Assembly: GCF_900101545.1 (NCBI RefSeq)
Contig: NZ_FMZU01000009.1
Coordinates: 124,001-188,000 of the forward strand
Direction: 5' to 3'
Source: Variovorax sp. CF079
GTDB taxonomy: Bacteria > Pseudomonadota > Gammaproteobacteria > Burkholderiales > Burkholderiaceae_C
Length of the DNA: 64,000 nt
A model generated the notes under the pieces. That model was not told where the DNA came from, did not search any database, and saw only the letters and a program-made list of their open reading frames with translations. Both the position numbers and the translations under genes were made by a program. Position 1 is the stretch's first letter, and the number at the start of each line of letters is the position of its first letter. Of the stretch, positions 10,298 through 20,764 are shown in pieces.

Positions 10298-13200
10298 GCC
10301 GGCGCGGCGCGACCTTCCACCCCAGCAGCGCCTCGATGGCCGCCACCGAGCGCATGGCCATGAGCGAGTGCCCGCCGAGATCGAAAAAGTTGTCGGTGCG
10401 GCCGATCTTCTCGACCCCCAGCAATTCCGACCAGATGCCGGCGATGACCTGCTCGCTGTGGGTGACCGGCGGCACGTAGCTGCGCCCGTCGGACAGCACG
10501 ATGTCGATGACCGGCGCCGGCAGCGAAGCGCGGTCGACCTTGCCGTTCGGCAGCATCGGCATCGCGGCGAGCGCGACGAAATGCTGCGGGATCATGTAGT
10601 GCGGCAGGCGCGTGCGCAGGTGCTCTCTGAGCAAGAAGGGCGTCGGCGCCGTGCCGATGCGCGCCACGCTGTAGGCCACCAGCCGCACGTCTTCTTCGCT
10701 CTGCGCGTGCGTCACGGCGACGCAATGCGCAAGATCCGGATAGTCCAGCAGCGCGGACTCGATCTCGCCCATCTCGATGCGGTAGCCGCGCAGCTTGACC
10801 TGGTGATCGGCGCGGCCCAGGTGCTCGAGCACGCCGTCATGGCGCCAGCGGCCGAGGTCGCCGGTGCGGTAGAGCCGTGCCTCCGCGTCGTCGCTGAAGG
10901 GGTCGGGCACGAAGCGCTCGGCCGTCAGTGCGTCGCGGTGGTAGTAGCCGAGGGTGACGCCGGCGCCGCCGACGTACAGCTCGCCCGGCACGCCGATCGG
11001 GCAGGCATGGCCATGCTCGTCGAGCACCCAGACCGTGGTGTTGTCGATCGGCCGCCCGATGGCGATGCCATCGCGCGGCGACTCCACCTTCCAGGCCGTG
11101 GTCCAGACGGTGGTTTCGGTCGGTCCGTAGATGTTCCAGAGCTCGGCGCTGCGCTCCATCAGCCGCTCCGCCAGGATCGGCGGCAGCGATTCGCCGCCGA
11201 TCAGCGCGCGGAAGCCGGGCGATCCGGCCCAGCCGGTTTCGATCAGCCCGCGCCACCCCGAGGGCGTGGCCTGCAGCAGCGTGACGCCATGCCGTTCGAG
11301 CAATGCGCGCAGCGCAGCCGGCTCGTGCACCTGCTGCTGCGAGGCGATGACCACCTTCGCGCGCACGACCAGCGGCAGCAGCAGGTCGAGCACCGAGGGG
11401 TCGAAGGACGGGCTGGTGATCGCCAGGACGCAATCATCGGCCGCGAGCCCCGGCATCTTCACCATGCCGGCCAGGAAATTGACCACGCCGCGGTGCGGCA
11501 CGCGCACGCCCTTGGGCTGGCCGGTGGAGCCCGAGGTGTAGATCAGGTAGGCCTCGTCGGCCGGCGTGGCATCGAGCTCGGGCTGCGGCTCGAGCGCGTC
11601 GCCTGAGCTGCCGGCCGTCAGCCGCTCGTCGTCGACCCGCAGCATCGGCACGTTCAGCCCGTCGAGGATGGCGCTCGCGCTGCGCTGCGTGAGGATGGCA
11701 GACAGGTCCGCGTCGGCCGCCATGAAGCGCAGCCGTTCCACCGGATAGTCGGGGTCCAGCGGCACGTAGGCCGCGCCGGCCTTCATCACCGCCAGCTGCG
11801 CGATCAGCATCGCGGGGCTGCGCTCGATGCACAGGCCGACGCGCTGGCCGCGCGCGATGCCGCGCGCGCGCAGCACGCGCGCCAGCATGTTCGACTGCGC
11901 TTCGATCTCGCCGTAGCCGAGCGTGTCGCCATCGGCGTCGATGACGGCCACGCGCGTGCGAATTTCGGGCGCGCCCAGGTCCAGGTAGCGGTGCACCAGC
12001 TGCTGCGCGGGCAGCGGCGCCCTGGCGCCGTTCCAGCCGTGGCGCAGCAGGCTCATCTGCGCCGGCGAGAGCATCTCGTGCTCGGACAGGTGGCGCTCGG
12101 GCTGCGCGAGCAGCCGCTCGACCAGCGACAGGTAGTTCTCGAGCATGCGCGCGGCGCTGGCCGCGCTGTAGAGGTCGGTCGCGTATTCGAGGTGGATGCG
12201 ATGCGCGAACTCGGTGTCGATGTGCATCGACAGATCGAACTGCGCGGCCGTGCGCTCGAAATCGAACTCGTCGACCTCCAGGCCGAACAGCTCCGGCTTG
12301 CCCACCGGCGCATTCAGCACGTTGAAGAGCACGCGCACCGGGCCTTCGGGACGCAGCGTGCGGTCGTGTCCCAGCGCATCGATCAGCTCGTCGAAGGGCG
12401 CCTCCTGGTGCGTATACGCCTCGAGCGCGTTCCTGCGCACGCGGTGCACGAGTTGCGTGAAGCTCGGGTCGCCCGCGAGGTCGGTGCGCATCACCAGCGT
12501 GTTGACCAGCGTGCCGACCAGCTGCTCCGCGGCGAAGCGATGCCGGTTCGCGATCGGCATGCCGATCGCGACGTCGTCGCTCTTGGCCTGCCGCGACAGC
12601 ATCAGCACGAAGGCCGACAGGTAGATCACGAAAGGCGTGACGGCCTCGCGGCCACCGAATTCGCGCATCGCCTCGCGCAGCCGCAGCGGCAGCTCGGCCG
12701 AGACGCGCGCGCCCTTGGCGCTGGCCTTGGCCGGACGCGGGAAATCGGTGGGCAGGTCGAGCTCCGGCAAGTCGCGCAGGCGTTCGAGCCAGTACGCCAG
12801 GTGCGGGCGCCGCGCCTCGACCGATTCGGGCCGGCGCTGCCAGGCGGCGTAGTCGGCATAGGCAATCGCGGGCGGCGCCGATTCCGGCCTGCGACCGGCC
12901 GCCAGGGCGCCGTACGCCGCCAGCGCTTCGCGCATCAGCAGCGCGCCGGCCCAGTTGTCGGTGATCGCGTGGTGCAGCAGCCAGAACAGCACATGCTCGC
13001 GCTCGCCGAGCCGGATCAGGGTCGGCCGGTGCAGCGGCGCCTGCGAGAGATCGAAGGGTTGCGCAATGCGATCCGCCAGCAGCGCGCGCGCCTGCTCGTT
13101 GCCCTCGCGGCCGGGCAGATCGCTCAGGTCGATGAACTCGATCGGCACCGCGAGCTTCGGCGCGATGGATTGCATGGGCTCGTCCTCGCCCATCACGAAG

Positions 13201-15497
13201 GCCGTGCGCAGGCCTTCGTGCCGCTCGACCATGAGGTCGAGCGCCTGCTGGCACAGCGCCGGGTCGAGCGCGCCGCGCAGCCGGATTGCGATTGGCACGT
13301 TGTAGGCGGTCGATGCCGGGTCGAAGTGCTGGATCACCCACATGCGGCGCTGCGAGAGCGAGGCCGGCAGCGGCCCGCTGCGCGGCACACGCTCGATGCC
13401 GCCGTCATGCGCGGCGGCTGCCCCGCCGCCCGATGCGGCCTGCCGCGCCACCTGCGCCGCCATCGCGGCGACGCTCGCATGCTCGAACAGCTCGGCGAGC
13501 GGCAGCTCGACGTCGAAGCGCTGCCGGATGCGCGAGAGCACCTGTGTCATCCGCAGTGAGTTGCCGCCGAGCTCGAAGAAGCTCTCGTGCACGCCGAAGG
13601 CGCGCGTGCCCAGCACTTCGCGCCAGATGTCCCAGACGGCCTGCTCGCGCGCGTCGCGCGGCAGCACGGCGCCGGGCCGCTCCTCGGGGGTGGCCAGTGC
13701 CTCCTCGTCCAGGGCCGTCGCCTCGTCGCCGCCGGTATCGAGCGGCGCCGCCAGCGGCAGCTCGTTCGCAAGAAAGGCCTCGCGGCAGCGGTGCCGCTGG
13801 ATCTTGCCGCTCGAGGTGCGCGGCAAGGCGCCGGCGCGCACCAGTGCCACTGCGTGCACCGGCAGCCCGTGCTCCACCGCGATGGCGCGGCGCACCGCGC
13901 TGAAGACCGCCTCGGTGTCGGTGGGGACCGGGCGCCGCTGGAGTTCCAGTGCCAGCACCACCGCTTCTCCGCCCGGCGTATCGACCGGGAAGGCGGCGCC
14001 GTGGCCCACGCGCAGGTCGGGATGGGCGCGCTCGGCGCTCCATTCCAGGTCTTGCGGATAGTGGTTCTCGCCGTGGACGATGACCAGGTCTTTCAGTCGC
14101 CCGGTAACGAACAGCTCGCCGCGGTCGAGAAAGCCCAGGTCGCCGGTGCGCAGGAAAGGCCCGGCGCCATTGGCCAGGTGGCCGCCGAAGACGGCTTCGC
14201 TGGCCTCGGGCTGCATCCAGTAGCCTTCGCCGATGCTCGGCGAACCCACCCATATCTCGCCGACCTCGCCGTCGGCACACGGGCGTCCGGCTTCGACGAC
14301 CAGGAGCTCGGTGTCGGGCATCGCCCGCCCGCAGCCGACCAGTCGGCGCGCGTCGCGCGATGTGTCCGCGGCGGGTTCGAAGCGATGGGCCAGCAATGCG
14401 GCCGCATCAGCCGAAACGATGCGAGGCGGCGTGCCCGGCGTCGTCGAACTCACGCCCAGCACGGCCTCGGCGAGGCCATAGGACGGCGCGAACGCATCGG
14501 GGCGCAGGCCGGCGGCGCCGAAGACCGCCAGCACGCGCTCTACCGTGGCGGCGCGGATCGGCTCGGCACCGCAGGTCAGCGACACCAGGCTGTCGAGGCG
14601 CATGCCGAGCGGCTTGTCGCCCAGTGCCTGCAGGCAGGCGGCGTAGGCCGACTCGGGTGCGCCGCTGTGCGTGATGCGATAGGCCGCGATGGCTTCCAGC
14701 CAGCGCAGCGGCCGGCGCAGAAAAGCCACGGGCGACATCAGGTAGCTGGTCGCGCCTGCGATCACGGGCGCCAGCACGCCGAACACCAGCCCGTAGTCGT
14801 GGAAGTGCGGCAGCCAGCTGAGCGCCCGGCTGGCGTTGTTTCCATGATTTGACGCGATCACCGCGCGGATGTTGGCAATCACGTTGGCATGCGTCAGCCG
14901 CACGCCGCGTGGCGCCGAGGTGGAGCCGGAGGTGTATTGCAGGTAGGCGAGGCTGGCGGGCTCGAGCGCCGGCGGCGCGAAGGCTGGCGTCTCGGCGCTG
15001 TCCAGCGACGCCGAATCGGGCAGCGCCATCCAGCGCGCCATCGCGAAGGTGGCCGGGTCCAGCGTGGCGGCCGCCGCATCGAGCAGCGATGCGCTGGTCA
15101 GCACCAGCGCGGCGCGCGAATCGGCGATCAGGCTGCGCAGGCGCGGCGCCGCATGGTGCAGCCGCACCGGATCGGGCGCGGGAACCGGCACCGCCACCCG
15201 GCCCGAGAGCACGCAGGCCCAGAACACGCGCACGAAGTCCAGCCCGGGCCCGAAGGCGAGCAGCACGCGGTCGCCCGCATGGGTCTGGGTCGACAGCCAG
15301 GCGGCGATGCCGTGGACATCGGCCTGGAGCCGGCCATAGCTGCTCTCCTGCGCGACGCTCAGGTCATCCTTGAGAAAGCCGTAGACCAGCTTGTTCGCAT
15401 GCGCTTCGCACTGCACGTCGAACAGCGATGCCAGGGTGTCGGGCAACACGCGGGGAGCAACGGCGGACAAGGCGGTCTCGGTCGAAGAATGAAACAT
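10242..15497 (-). CDS. Hybrid FAAL-ACP-C-A-PCP lipopeptide-type synthetase
   Basis: 1751 residues from ATG 15497. Residues 10-600 are a fatty-acyl-AMP ligase: [18 protein letters not shown] near 187 and the FAAL-specific [14 protein letters not shown] with [16 protein letters not shown]. An acyl carrier domain follows with LGGNSL (Ser647). A condensation domain spans about 725-1165, with active site HHAITDNW near 841 (Asn in place of the usual Gly of HHxxxDG). A complete adenylation domain spans about 1190-1660 ([11 protein letters not shown] near 1318, [29 protein letters not shown]). A second carrier domain has LGGHSL (Ser about 1709). There is no thioesterase or reductase. Prediction: loads a fatty acid as acyl-AMP and joins it to one amino acid, leaving an N-acyl-aminoacyl thioester. 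Reading the pocket by eye gives Asp-Pro-Leu-Gln-Ile-Gly-Ile-Val-Trp, which I cannot assign. Confidence 0.92.
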   Translation of the reverse strand: MFHSSTETALSAVAPRVLPDTLASLFDVQCEAHANKLVYGFLKDDLSVAQESSYGRLQADVHGIAAWLSTQTHAGDRVLLAFGPGLDFVRVFWACVLSGRVAVPVPAPDPVRLHHAAPRLRSLIADSRAALVLTSASLLDAAAATLDPATFAMARWMALPDSASLDSAETPAFAPPALEPASLAYLQYTSGSTSAPRGVRLTHANVIANIRAVIASNHGNNASRALSWLPHFHDYGLVFGVLAPVIAGATSYLMSPVAFLRRPLRWLEAIAAYRITHSGAPESAYAACLQALGDKPLGMRLDSLVSLTCGAEPIRAATVERVLAVFGAAGLRPDAFAPSYGLAEAVLGVSSTTPGTPPRIVSADAAALLAHRFEPAADTSRDARRLVGCGRAMPDTELLVVEAGRPCADGEVGEIWVGSPSIGEGYWMQPEASEAVFGGHLANGAGPFLRTGDLGFLDRGELFVTGRLKDLVIVHGENHYPQDLEWSAERAHPDLRVGHGAAFPVDTPGGEAVVLALELQRRPVPTDTEAVFSAVRRAIAVEHGLPVHAVALVRAGALPRTSSGKIQRHRCREAFLANELPLAAPLDTGGDEATALDEEALATPEERPGAVLPRDAREQAVWDIWREVLGTRAFGVHESFFELGGNSLRMTQVLSRIRQRFDVELPLAELFEHASVAAMAAQVARQAASGGGAAAAHDGGIERVPRSGPLPASLSQRRMWVIQHFDPASTAYNVPIAIRLRGALDPALCQQALDLMVERHEGLRTAFVMGEDEPMQSIAPKLAVPIEFIDLSDLPGREGNEQARALLADRIAQPFDLSQAPLHRPTLIRLGEREHVLFWLLHHAITDNWAGALLMREALAAYGALAAGRRPESAPPAIAYADYAAWQRRPESVEARRPHLAYWLERLRDLPELDLPTDFPRPAKASAKGARVSAELPLRLREAMREFGGREAVTPFVIYLSAFVLMLSRQAKSDDVAIGMPIANRHRFAAEQLVGTLVNTLVMRTDLAGDPSFTQLVHRVRRNALEAYTHQEAPFDELIDALGHDRTLRPEGPVRVLFNVLNAPVGKPELFGLEVDEFDFERTAAQFDLSMHIDTEFAHRIHLEYATDLYSAASAARMLENYLSLVERLLAQPERHLSEHEMLSPAQMSLLRHGWNGARAPLPAQQLVHRYLDLGAPEIRTRVAVIDADGDTLGYGEIEAQSNMLARVLRARGIARGQRVGLCIERSPAMLIAQLAVMKAGAAYVPLDPDYPVERLRFMAADADLSAILTQRSASAILDGLNVPMLRVDDERLTAGSSGDALEPQPELDATPADEAYLIYTSGSTGQPKGVRVPHRGVVNFLAGMVKMPGLAADDCVLAITSPSFDPSVLDLLLPLVVRAKVVIASQQQVHEPAALRALLERHGVTLLQATPSGWRGLIETGWAGSPGFRALIGGESLPPILAERLMERSAELWNIYGPTETTVWTTAWKVESPRDGIAIGRPIDNTTVWVLDEHGHACPIGVPGELYVGGAGVTLGYYHRDALTAERFVPDPFSDDAEARLYRTGDLGRWRHDGVLEHLGRADHQVKLRGYRIEMGEIESALLDYPDLAHCVAVTHAQSEEDVRLVAYSVARIGTAPTPFLLREHLRTRLPHYMIPQHFVALAAMPMLPNGKVDRASLPAPVIDIVLSDGRSYVPPVTHSEQVIAGIWSELLGVEKIGRTDNFFDLGGHSLMAMRSVAAIEALLGWKVAPRRLIYESLQQVAREENLGAH

Positions 15498-15551
15498 GGA
15501 TGGACTTGCCCCTGAGAAGACATCACGCCGGTTAGAACCAAAGCCTTCGCC

Positions 15552-15579
15552 ATTATGTTGCGGTGCAGCGGAATGTCTT
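15552..15579 (-). promoter_or_regulatory. Candidate promoter of the FAAL-NRPS gene
   Basis: On the minus strand AAGACA (15579-15574), a 16-bp spacer and CATAAT (15557-15552), about 55 bases upstream of the start codon. It fits a sigma-70 promoter moderately well. Read by eye, low certainty. Confidence 0.3.
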
Positions 15580-15640
15580 TCCTTGCGATCCCGTCGCGGT
15601 GTAGGCCAACGCCTATCCGGCACGGGGTCCCGGGTGCGTG

Positions 15641-16180
15641 TCAAGCGCGATCGAGCACCCGCAGCACACGGCCATCGCCGACGAAGGACTCGTCGACCAG
15701 CATCCGGAACACGGCGTCCCGCGGGAAGCGCGGCAGCGCGAGCGCCGGTGTCAGGAACTCGACTTCAAGCGCCTGCGCCGTTCCGCGCCGGAACGCGCGG
15801 CCCGGCGCCACCAACCATCGAGCTGAGAAGCCTTCGTTGTCCACCACCAGCGCGCAGCGGTACTCGCCTTCCGCAATGGGCACGTCCTCCGAAGGCAGTT
15901 GCGACGCGCGCATCGTGAGTTCGACCAGGGCGTGGGGATGGAATGCGCTTCGGGCCTCGAAACCCGACGAATCGGCGGCTCCGGGCGCCGTACGCCGCAG
16001 CTTCGCGAAGAGCCAGGCGACGACGCTGCCGATGACCGGCAGCCACAGCACCATCAGCAGCGTGCCGACGTCGCGCGCGGTCGATCCCGGCGCCGCGAAG
16101 TGCCGCAGCAGCGCGCCGCCGGCGGCCACGCACAGCAGCACGATCACGATCAACCTGCGCCGTGCCTGGATGGTCGTCAT
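15641..16180 (-). CDS. Hypothetical membrane protein
   Basis: 179 residues starting MTTIQARRRLIVIVLLCVAA. Two membrane segments are visible (about residues 10-27 and 37-57, VGTLLMVLWLPVIGSVVAWL), then a soluble C-terminal domain of about 115 residues beginning AFHPHALVELTMRASQLP. I do not recognise the family. Its start codon overlaps the stop of the DUF6172 gene (ATGA), so the pair is translationally coupled. Confidence 0.65.
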   Translation of the reverse strand: MTTIQARRRLIVIVLLCVAAGGALLRHFAAPGSTARDVGTLLMVLWLPVIGSVVAWLFAKLRRTAPGAADSSGFEARSAFHPHALVELTMRASQLPSEDVPIAEGEYRCALVVDNEGFSARWLVAPGRAFRRGTAQALEVEFLTPALALPRFPRDAVFRMLVDESFVGDGRVLRVLDRA

Positions 16181-16503
16181 GGCGCGGCCGGATCGGGGCC
16201 GGCGGCCGGCGCGTCCGCGGGCCGGCTGCGGCGATGGCCGGGCTTGGCCAGGATCTCGGCATAGAACTGCGCGCCGCCCTCTTTCGCCACGCCGTCGACC
16301 AGCGCCGTGAGCGCGGACAGGTGAACCGGTTCGGCCGCTTCGGGCGTCGGGCCGAACTTGCAATCGAAGTCCCAGAAGTCCGCGCCTTCGGGCAGATCGC
16401 GCCGCCGTTCGCGCTTGACGTATTTGCGAAGCTCGTGCTTGACGGCATCCAGAACCCGGTCGGGGTTCTTGCCTTCGATATGGAGCTGGAATGTCTTTTT
16501 CAT
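16177..16503 (-). CDS. DUF6172-family protein
   Basis: 108 residues from ATG 16503. The sequence MKKTFQLHIEGKNPDRVLDA, then VKHELRKYVKRERRRDLPEG and FWDFDCKFGPTPEAAEPVHL, is the typical DUF6172 pattern as I recall it; the family's function is unknown. It ends EILAKPGHRRSR and then a Pro/Ala-rich extension. It is first in a two-gene unit with the overlapping membrane protein. Confidence 0.75.
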   Translation of the reverse strand: MKKTFQLHIEGKNPDRVLDAVKHELRKYVKRERRRDLPEGADFWDFDCKFGPTPEAAEPVHLSALTALVDGVAKEGGAQFYAEILAKPGHRRSRPADAPAAGPDPAAP

Positions 16504-16584
16504 GGGCGATCCTAACGCGCCGGCGGTGCCGTACGCCCTCCGACGCAGTGACAGCGCGGCGCGAAATGCGCGATCATTCGCGCC

Positions 16585-16779
16585 ATGGATCCCATCACCT
16601 CCATCGATCGCTACGTACCCGACTACGCGCACGCCTGCGAGGTGTGCGGTACCACGCCGGTGGTGGCCGGCATGAAGGCCGAGAGGCTGGTCTATCTCGC
16701 CACCATGTGCGGCCCCTGCCTGTGGAACGAGCCCAAGGCGGTGGACCCGGCGACCTGGAACGAAGCGCCTCCCGATTGA
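16585..16779 (+). CDS. Small Cys-pair protein, probably metal binding
   Basis: 64 residues. Two cysteine pairs are present, HACEVCGTTP near residue 16 and TMCGPCLWNE near residue 40, a spacing consistent with a single zinc site. Composition is otherwise that of a soluble protein. The function is unknown. It lies 17 bases upstream of the GNAT gene on the same strand and is probably co-transcribed with it. Confidence 0.65.
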   Translation: MDPITSIDRYVPDYAHACEVCGTTPVVAGMKAERLVYLATMCGPCLWNEPKAVDPATWNEAPPD

Positions 16780-16796
16780 TGCGCGGCGCGCACTGA

Positions 16797-17642
16797 ATGG
16801 ACATCAGGATTCGCACCCTGCGGCGCGGCGAGATGCCCGTCGTCATCGAATTCGCGGCGCGCGAAGGCTGGAACCCCGGGCTGCATGACGCCGACCCCTT
16901 CCACGCGGCGGACCCCGGCGGCTTCCTGGTCGCGGAGCATCAGGGGCAGGCGGTGGGCTGCATCGGCGCCGTCTCCTATGCGGGGCGCTTCGGCTTCATC
17001 GGCCTGTACATCGTGGCGCCGGACTGGCGCGGGCGCGGCATCGGGCGCCGGCTCTGGGCCAAAGGCATGGCGCGACTGGCGGGCCATGTGGTCGGGCTCG
17101 ACGGCGTGCCGGCGCAACAGGACAACTATCGCAAGAGCGGCTTCTCCCTGGCATGGCAGAACATCCGCTTTGCCGGTACGGCCCGGCGCAGCGAGCGCAC
17201 CGGCGACGCGCCGATCGTGCTGCTTCGCGACGTCGACTTCGCGGCGCTTTGCGCCAACGACCGCCGCATCTTTCCCGCGCCGCGCGAGGCCTTTCTGCGC
17301 GCCTGGATCGCGATGCCGGAGGCGACGGGTCTGGCCTGGGTGGATCAGGGCCGGCTCGCCGGCTGGGGCCTGATCCGGCGCTGCCGCGAGGGCCACAAGA
17401 TCGGCCCGCTGGTGGCGGACCGCCCGGAGGTAGCGAGCACTCTCTACGCCGCGCTGTGCGACCGCGTCCCCGAAGGCGACCCCATCTACCTCGACGTTCC
17501 CATGCCCAACGCCGACGCATTGGCGCTGGCACGGGCGCTGGGCCTGCGCAGCGTGTTCGAGACCGCGCGCATGTACGCGGGCACGGCACCGGCCTGCGAA
17601 CTTCAGCGCCTCTACGGCATCACGAGCTTCGAGCTGGGCTGA
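16797..17642 (+). CDS. GNAT-family N-acetyltransferase, two-domain
   Basis: 281 residues. The N-terminal domain has the acetyl-CoA-binding motif A, YIVAPDWRGRGIGRRLW (Arg/Gln-x-x-Gly-x-Gly/Ala), around residues 72-88. The C-terminal half (from about residue 150) has the shape of the second, degenerate GNAT fold seen in YitI-type proteins, ending RMYAGTAPACELQRLYG. Substrate unknown. Its last 23 bases overlap the convergent hydratase gene. Confidence 0.85.
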   Translation: MDIRIRTLRRGEMPVVIEFAAREGWNPGLHDADPFHAADPGGFLVAEHQGQAVGCIGAVSYAGRFGFIGLYIVAPDWRGRGIGRRLWAKGMARLAGHVVGLDGVPAQQDNYRKSGFSLAWQNIRFAGTARRSERTGDAPIVLLRDVDFAALCANDRRIFPAPREAFLRAWIAMPEATGLAWVDQGRLAGWGLIRRCREGHKIGPLVADRPEVASTLYAALCDRVPEGDPIYLDVPMPNADALALARALGLRSVFETARMYAGTAPACELQRLYGITSFELG

Positions 17643-18399
17643 ACAATGCGGCCTCGGCGCGACCGATGCCGGGAAACTCGACCACCACAGCCTCCCCGCG
17701 CGCGACCGGCAGCACGCCGACCCAGGAACCGGTCGTGACCACGGTGCCGGCCGGCACGACGGCGCCGTTGCGCGTCGCATGCCGCAGCCAGGTCGGCAGC
17801 AGCCAGGCCGGGTCGCCCAGCGGATGCGTGCCGGTGCGCAGCACGGGCTCGCGCGAACCGATGCGCGTCTCGCAGCGCTGCGAGGCCCAGTCGCGCGCGG
17901 CATAGGGCACCCATGCGCCCAGCACCAGCGCGCCGTGCGACTGCTGGTCGGCGAGGCGCAACCAGGCCGACGCAAGCGCCGCGTCTTTCCAGCGCGAATC
18001 GACGATCTCGATGGAGACGGCCATGGCATCGACCAGCTTGCCGGCGGTCTCCGGCGTCAGTGCGGCGGCCTGCGCCGGCGTCACGCTTTGGCCCAGCCGC
18101 AGCGCGATCTCGGCCTCGATGCCCGGTGCGTTGAAGCGCATGTCGCCGAAGTCCGTGGGGCTCGCCCGCACGCCGGCCGGCGGCAGCGGCGCATGCGTGA
18201 GCACCGCCTCGCGCGACGGGCCGCCGGACTTCCAGTGCTTGGGTACGGGCGTGCCTTCGAACCATTCCATCGCTGCCGCCACGCGCTCCTGCACCAGGTA
18301 GGCCTCTGCCGCGTCGCCCACCTTGTCTTGCCAAGCGGCGGCGTCGAGCGCGCGGCCCTCGCGCCAGGCCGAGGCCAGCGCCTGCGTCACGTCCGTCAT
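17620..18399 (-). CDS. 2-keto-4-pentenoate hydratase (MhpD-like)
   Basis: 259 residues, the usual length. It contains the FAH-superfamily features FNAPGIEAEIALRLGQ (metal-binding glutamates), VDAMAVSIEIVDSRW and the C-terminal VTTGSWVGVLPVARGE. Such enzymes hydrate 2-hydroxypenta-dienoates formed after meta-cleavage of catechols, or act on related 2-oxo acids. Its start overlaps the stop of the Bug gene (ATGA). Its location with a Bug receptor and an aminotransferase rather than with meta-cleavage genes suggests a related, not identical, substrate. Confidence 0.82.
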   Translation of the reverse strand: MTDVTQALASAWREGRALDAAAWQDKVGDAAEAYLVQERVAAAMEWFEGTPVPKHWKSGGPSREAVLTHAPLPPAGVRASPTDFGDMRFNAPGIEAEIALRLGQSVTPAQAAALTPETAGKLVDAMAVSIEIVDSRWKDAALASAWLRLADQQSHGALVLGAWVPYAARDWASQRCETRIGSREPVLRTGTHPLGDPAWLLPTWLRHATRNGAVVPAGTVVTTGSWVGVLPVARGEAVVVEFPGIGRAEAALFSPARSS

Positions 18400-19376
18400 G
18401 CGTCGACCTTCACCTTGCCGTCCTTGACGACCTTGGCCCACTTCGTGATTTCGCTGGTGATGAATTGCCTGAACTTCTCGCGCGAGCCGCCGCCGTCCTC
18501 GGCGCCGTAGGTGTCGAGCCGTTCCTGCACGTCGGGCATCGCGAGCACCGTGTTGACGTCGCGGTTGATCTTGTCGGCAATGCCGGCCGGCAGCTTGCCG
18601 GGGCCCGCGAGGCCGTACCAGGTGGTGGCCTCGAAGCCGTCGAAGCCCTGCTCCTGCATCGTCGGTATGGCCGGGTGGCCCTTGGCGCGCTTCATGCGGG
18701 TCTGCGCCACGCCGATCACCTTGCCGCTCTTCACGTGCGGCGTGGCCGCGGTCATGGTCTCGAAGCTGTACTGGATCTGGCTGCCCATGAGGTCGGCCAG
18801 GAGCGGCCCGCTGCCCTTGTAGGGCACGTGCAGCGCATCGACCTTGGCCTGCAGCTTGAACATCTCCAGCGCCAGGTGCTGCGCCGAGCCGGCGCCGGCC
18901 GAGCCGAAGCTCACCTTGCCGGGCTCCGCGGCGCACAAGGCCACGATGTCCTTCACCGTCACCGCCTTCTGCGTCGGGCTCGCGATCAGCAGGTTGGGCG
19001 TCACGCCGACCAGCACGATGGGCACGAAGTCGCGCTCCACGCTGTAGCGCAGCTTGGGCTGCAGGCTGGGCGCGAGCGCGTGGCTATTGATGTGCGCCAT
19101 CAAGAGCGTGCTGCCGTCGCTCGGCTGCGTCGACACGTACTCGGCCGCGAGCACACCCGCCACGCCGCCCTTGTTCTCGACGATCACCGACTGGTTCCAC
19201 ATCGTCGACAGCTTCTGCGCCACCACGCGCGCCAGCGCATCGGTGCCGCCGCCCGGCGGAAAGCCGACCACGATGCGCACCGGCCCGTTGGGCCATTCCT
19301 GCGCGAACACGCGCGGCACGCCGAGCGTGACTGCCGCCGCCGCGCCCGCGGCCTGGATGAGGGAACGTCGTTGCAT
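18396..19376 (-). CDS. Bug-family (TctC-like) periplasmic solute-binding protein
   Basis: 326 residues. Signal peptide MQRRSLIQAAGAAAAV ending at VFAQ, then the family opening WPNGPVRIVVGFPPGGGTD, ALARVVAQKLS and the ligand loop YVSTQPSDGSTLLMAHINSH. Bug proteins bind carboxylates and feed tripartite tricarboxylate transporters. No membrane genes are adjacent; tctBA lies 25 kb away. It is the middle gene of the unit aminotransferase - Bug - hydratase. Confidence 0.93.
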   Translation of the reverse strand: MQRRSLIQAAGAAAAVTLGVPRVFAQEWPNGPVRIVVGFPPGGGTDALARVVAQKLSTMWNQSVIVENKGGVAGVLAAEYVSTQPSDGSTLLMAHINSHALAPSLQPKLRYSVERDFVPIVLVGVTPNLLIASPTQKAVTVKDIVALCAAEPGKVSFGSAGAGSAQHLALEMFKLQAKVDALHVPYKGSGPLLADLMGSQIQYSFETMTAATPHVKSGKVIGVAQTRMKRAKGHPAIPTMQEQGFDGFEATTWYGLAGPGKLPAGIADKINRDVNTVLAMPDVQERLDTYGAEDGGGSREKFRQFITSEITKWAKVVKDGKVKVDA

Positions 19377-19410
19377 GAGTCGCGGTCTCCTTGTTGGTGA
19401 ATGAATGGGC

Positions 19411-20652
19411 TCAGGCGGCCTTCTGCAATGCCGCCGGCGCCGCGTGGCTCGCGAAGTGGTCCATCGTGGCCTGCACGCCGCTCGCGGCGAGCTTCACGCC
19501 CGAGAGCTTGAGCCCCATCTCGACGCCGGCCACCATCGCGACCAGCGTGAGGTCGTTGCTGTCGCCCAGGTGGCCCATGCGGAACATGCGGCCCTTGAGC
19601 TTGCCGAGGCCGGTGCCGAGCGAGAGATCGAAGCGCTGGTGAATGAGGCGCCGCACCGCATCCGCATCGACGCCCTCGGGCGTGATCACGCCGGTCAGCA
19701 CCGGCGAGTAGACGGCCGGGTCGGCGCACTGGATCGGCAGGCCCCAGGCCTCGACCGCGGCGCGCACGCCGGCGGCCCAGCGCTGATGCCGCGCGAACAC
19801 CTTGTCCAGGCCCTCGCCGAGCAGCATGTCCAGCGATTCGGCCAGGCCGTAGAGCAGGTTGGTGTTGGGCGTGTAGGGCCAGTAGCCGTCCTTGTTCATC
19901 TCGACGATCTCGTCCCAGGCCCAGAAGGCGCGCGGCAGCTTCGCGCTCTTCGATGCTTCCAGCGCGCGCGGCGAGAGCGCGTTGAAGCTGATGCCCGGCG
20001 GCAGCATCAGGCCCTTCTGCGAGCCGCTGATGGTCACGTCCACGCCCCACTCGTCGTGGCGGAAGTCGGCGCTCGCGAGGCCCGAGATGCTGTCCACCAT
20101 CAAGAGCGCCGGATGGCCCGCCGCATCGATGGCCTTGCGGACCGCGGCGATGTCGGAGGTGACGCCGGTCGAGGTCTCGTTGTGCACCACGCACACGGCC
20201 TTGATCTTCTTCTCCGTGTCCTTGGCGAGGCGCGCCTCGATCAGGTCGGCCTGCACGCCGCGGCGCCAGCTCGGCGCATGCGGCAGCTGCTCGTCGCTGC
20301 CGGACCAGGCCAGGAACTCGGTCGACAGGCCCAGGCGCGCGGCCATCTTCTGCCACAGCGCGGCGAAGTGGCCGGTTTCGTACATCAGCACGAGGTCGCC
20401 GGGGCTCAGCGTGTTGGCAAGCGCCGCTTCCCAGGCGCCGGTGCCCGAGGACGGGTAGATGACGACCGGATGCTTCGTCTTGAAGATCTTCTTGATGCCC
20501 GCCAGCACCTGCAGCCCGAGGGCGCCGAACTCGGGGCCGCGGTGGTCGATGGTGGGCAGGCTCATGGCCCGCAGGATGCGGTCCGGCACCGGGCTCGGGC
20601 CGGGGATCTGCAGGAAGTGCCTGCCGGTGGGATGGAAGTCGAGTTGAAGCAT
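19411..20652 (-). CDS. Serine-glyoxylate-type aminotransferase (class V, PLP)
   Basis: 413 residues. It opens HFLQIPGPSPVPDRILRAMS and has the PLP lysine in TISGSQKGLMLPPG near residue 201, with MVDSISGLASADFRHDEWGV carrying the PLP-binding aspartate. This pattern is that of serine-glyoxylate and alanine-glyoxylate aminotransferases, which act in photorespiration-like, serine-cycle and purine/allantoin pathways. ATG 20652 has an AAAGGACGG ribosome site. It is divergent from a GntR gene and carries a perfect palindrome in its promoter region. Confidence 0.88.
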   Translation of the reverse strand: MLQLDFHPTGRHFLQIPGPSPVPDRILRAMSLPTIDHRGPEFGALGLQVLAGIKKIFKTKHPVVIYPSSGTGAWEAALANTLSPGDLVLMYETGHFAALWQKMAARLGLSTEFLAWSGSDEQLPHAPSWRRGVQADLIEARLAKDTEKKIKAVCVVHNETSTGVTSDIAAVRKAIDAAGHPALLMVDSISGLASADFRHDEWGVDVTISGSQKGLMLPPGISFNALSPRALEASKSAKLPRAFWAWDEIVEMNKDGYWPYTPNTNLLYGLAESLDMLLGEGLDKVFARHQRWAAGVRAAVEAWGLPIQCADPAVYSPVLTGVITPEGVDADAVRRLIHQRFDLSLGTGLGKLKGRMFRMGHLGDSNDLTLVAMVAGVEMGLKLSGVKLAASGVQATMDHFASHAAPAALQKAA

Positions 20653-20676
20653 TCGGGACCGTCCTTTCTTTTTCAG

Positions 20677-20690
20677 TTTTGCATGCAAAA
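20677..20690. promoter_or_regulatory. GntR operator 1
   Basis: Perfect 14-bp palindrome TTTTGCATGCAAAA, 25 bases upstream of the aminotransferase start. An almost identical copy precedes the gntR start 66 bp away. Confidence 0.65.
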
Positions 20691-20742
20691 TTCGATCTGT
20701 CGTGCTCGTTAACACCTAGTCTCCTCGATTGAGTGGGCCACT

Positions 20743-20756
20743 ATTTGCATTCAAAA
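20743..20756. promoter_or_regulatory. GntR operator 2
   Basis: ATTTGCATTCAAAA, 12 of 14 bases as in operator 1, directly upstream of the gntR start codon, as expected for autorepression. Confidence 0.6.
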
Positions 20757-20764
20757 TGCATTCC

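Noticed and set aside
10111..13341. Several open frames of 200 to 640 codons inside the FAAL-NRPS gene
   Set aside because: Arg/Ala-rich shadows in other frames of a well-supported gene.
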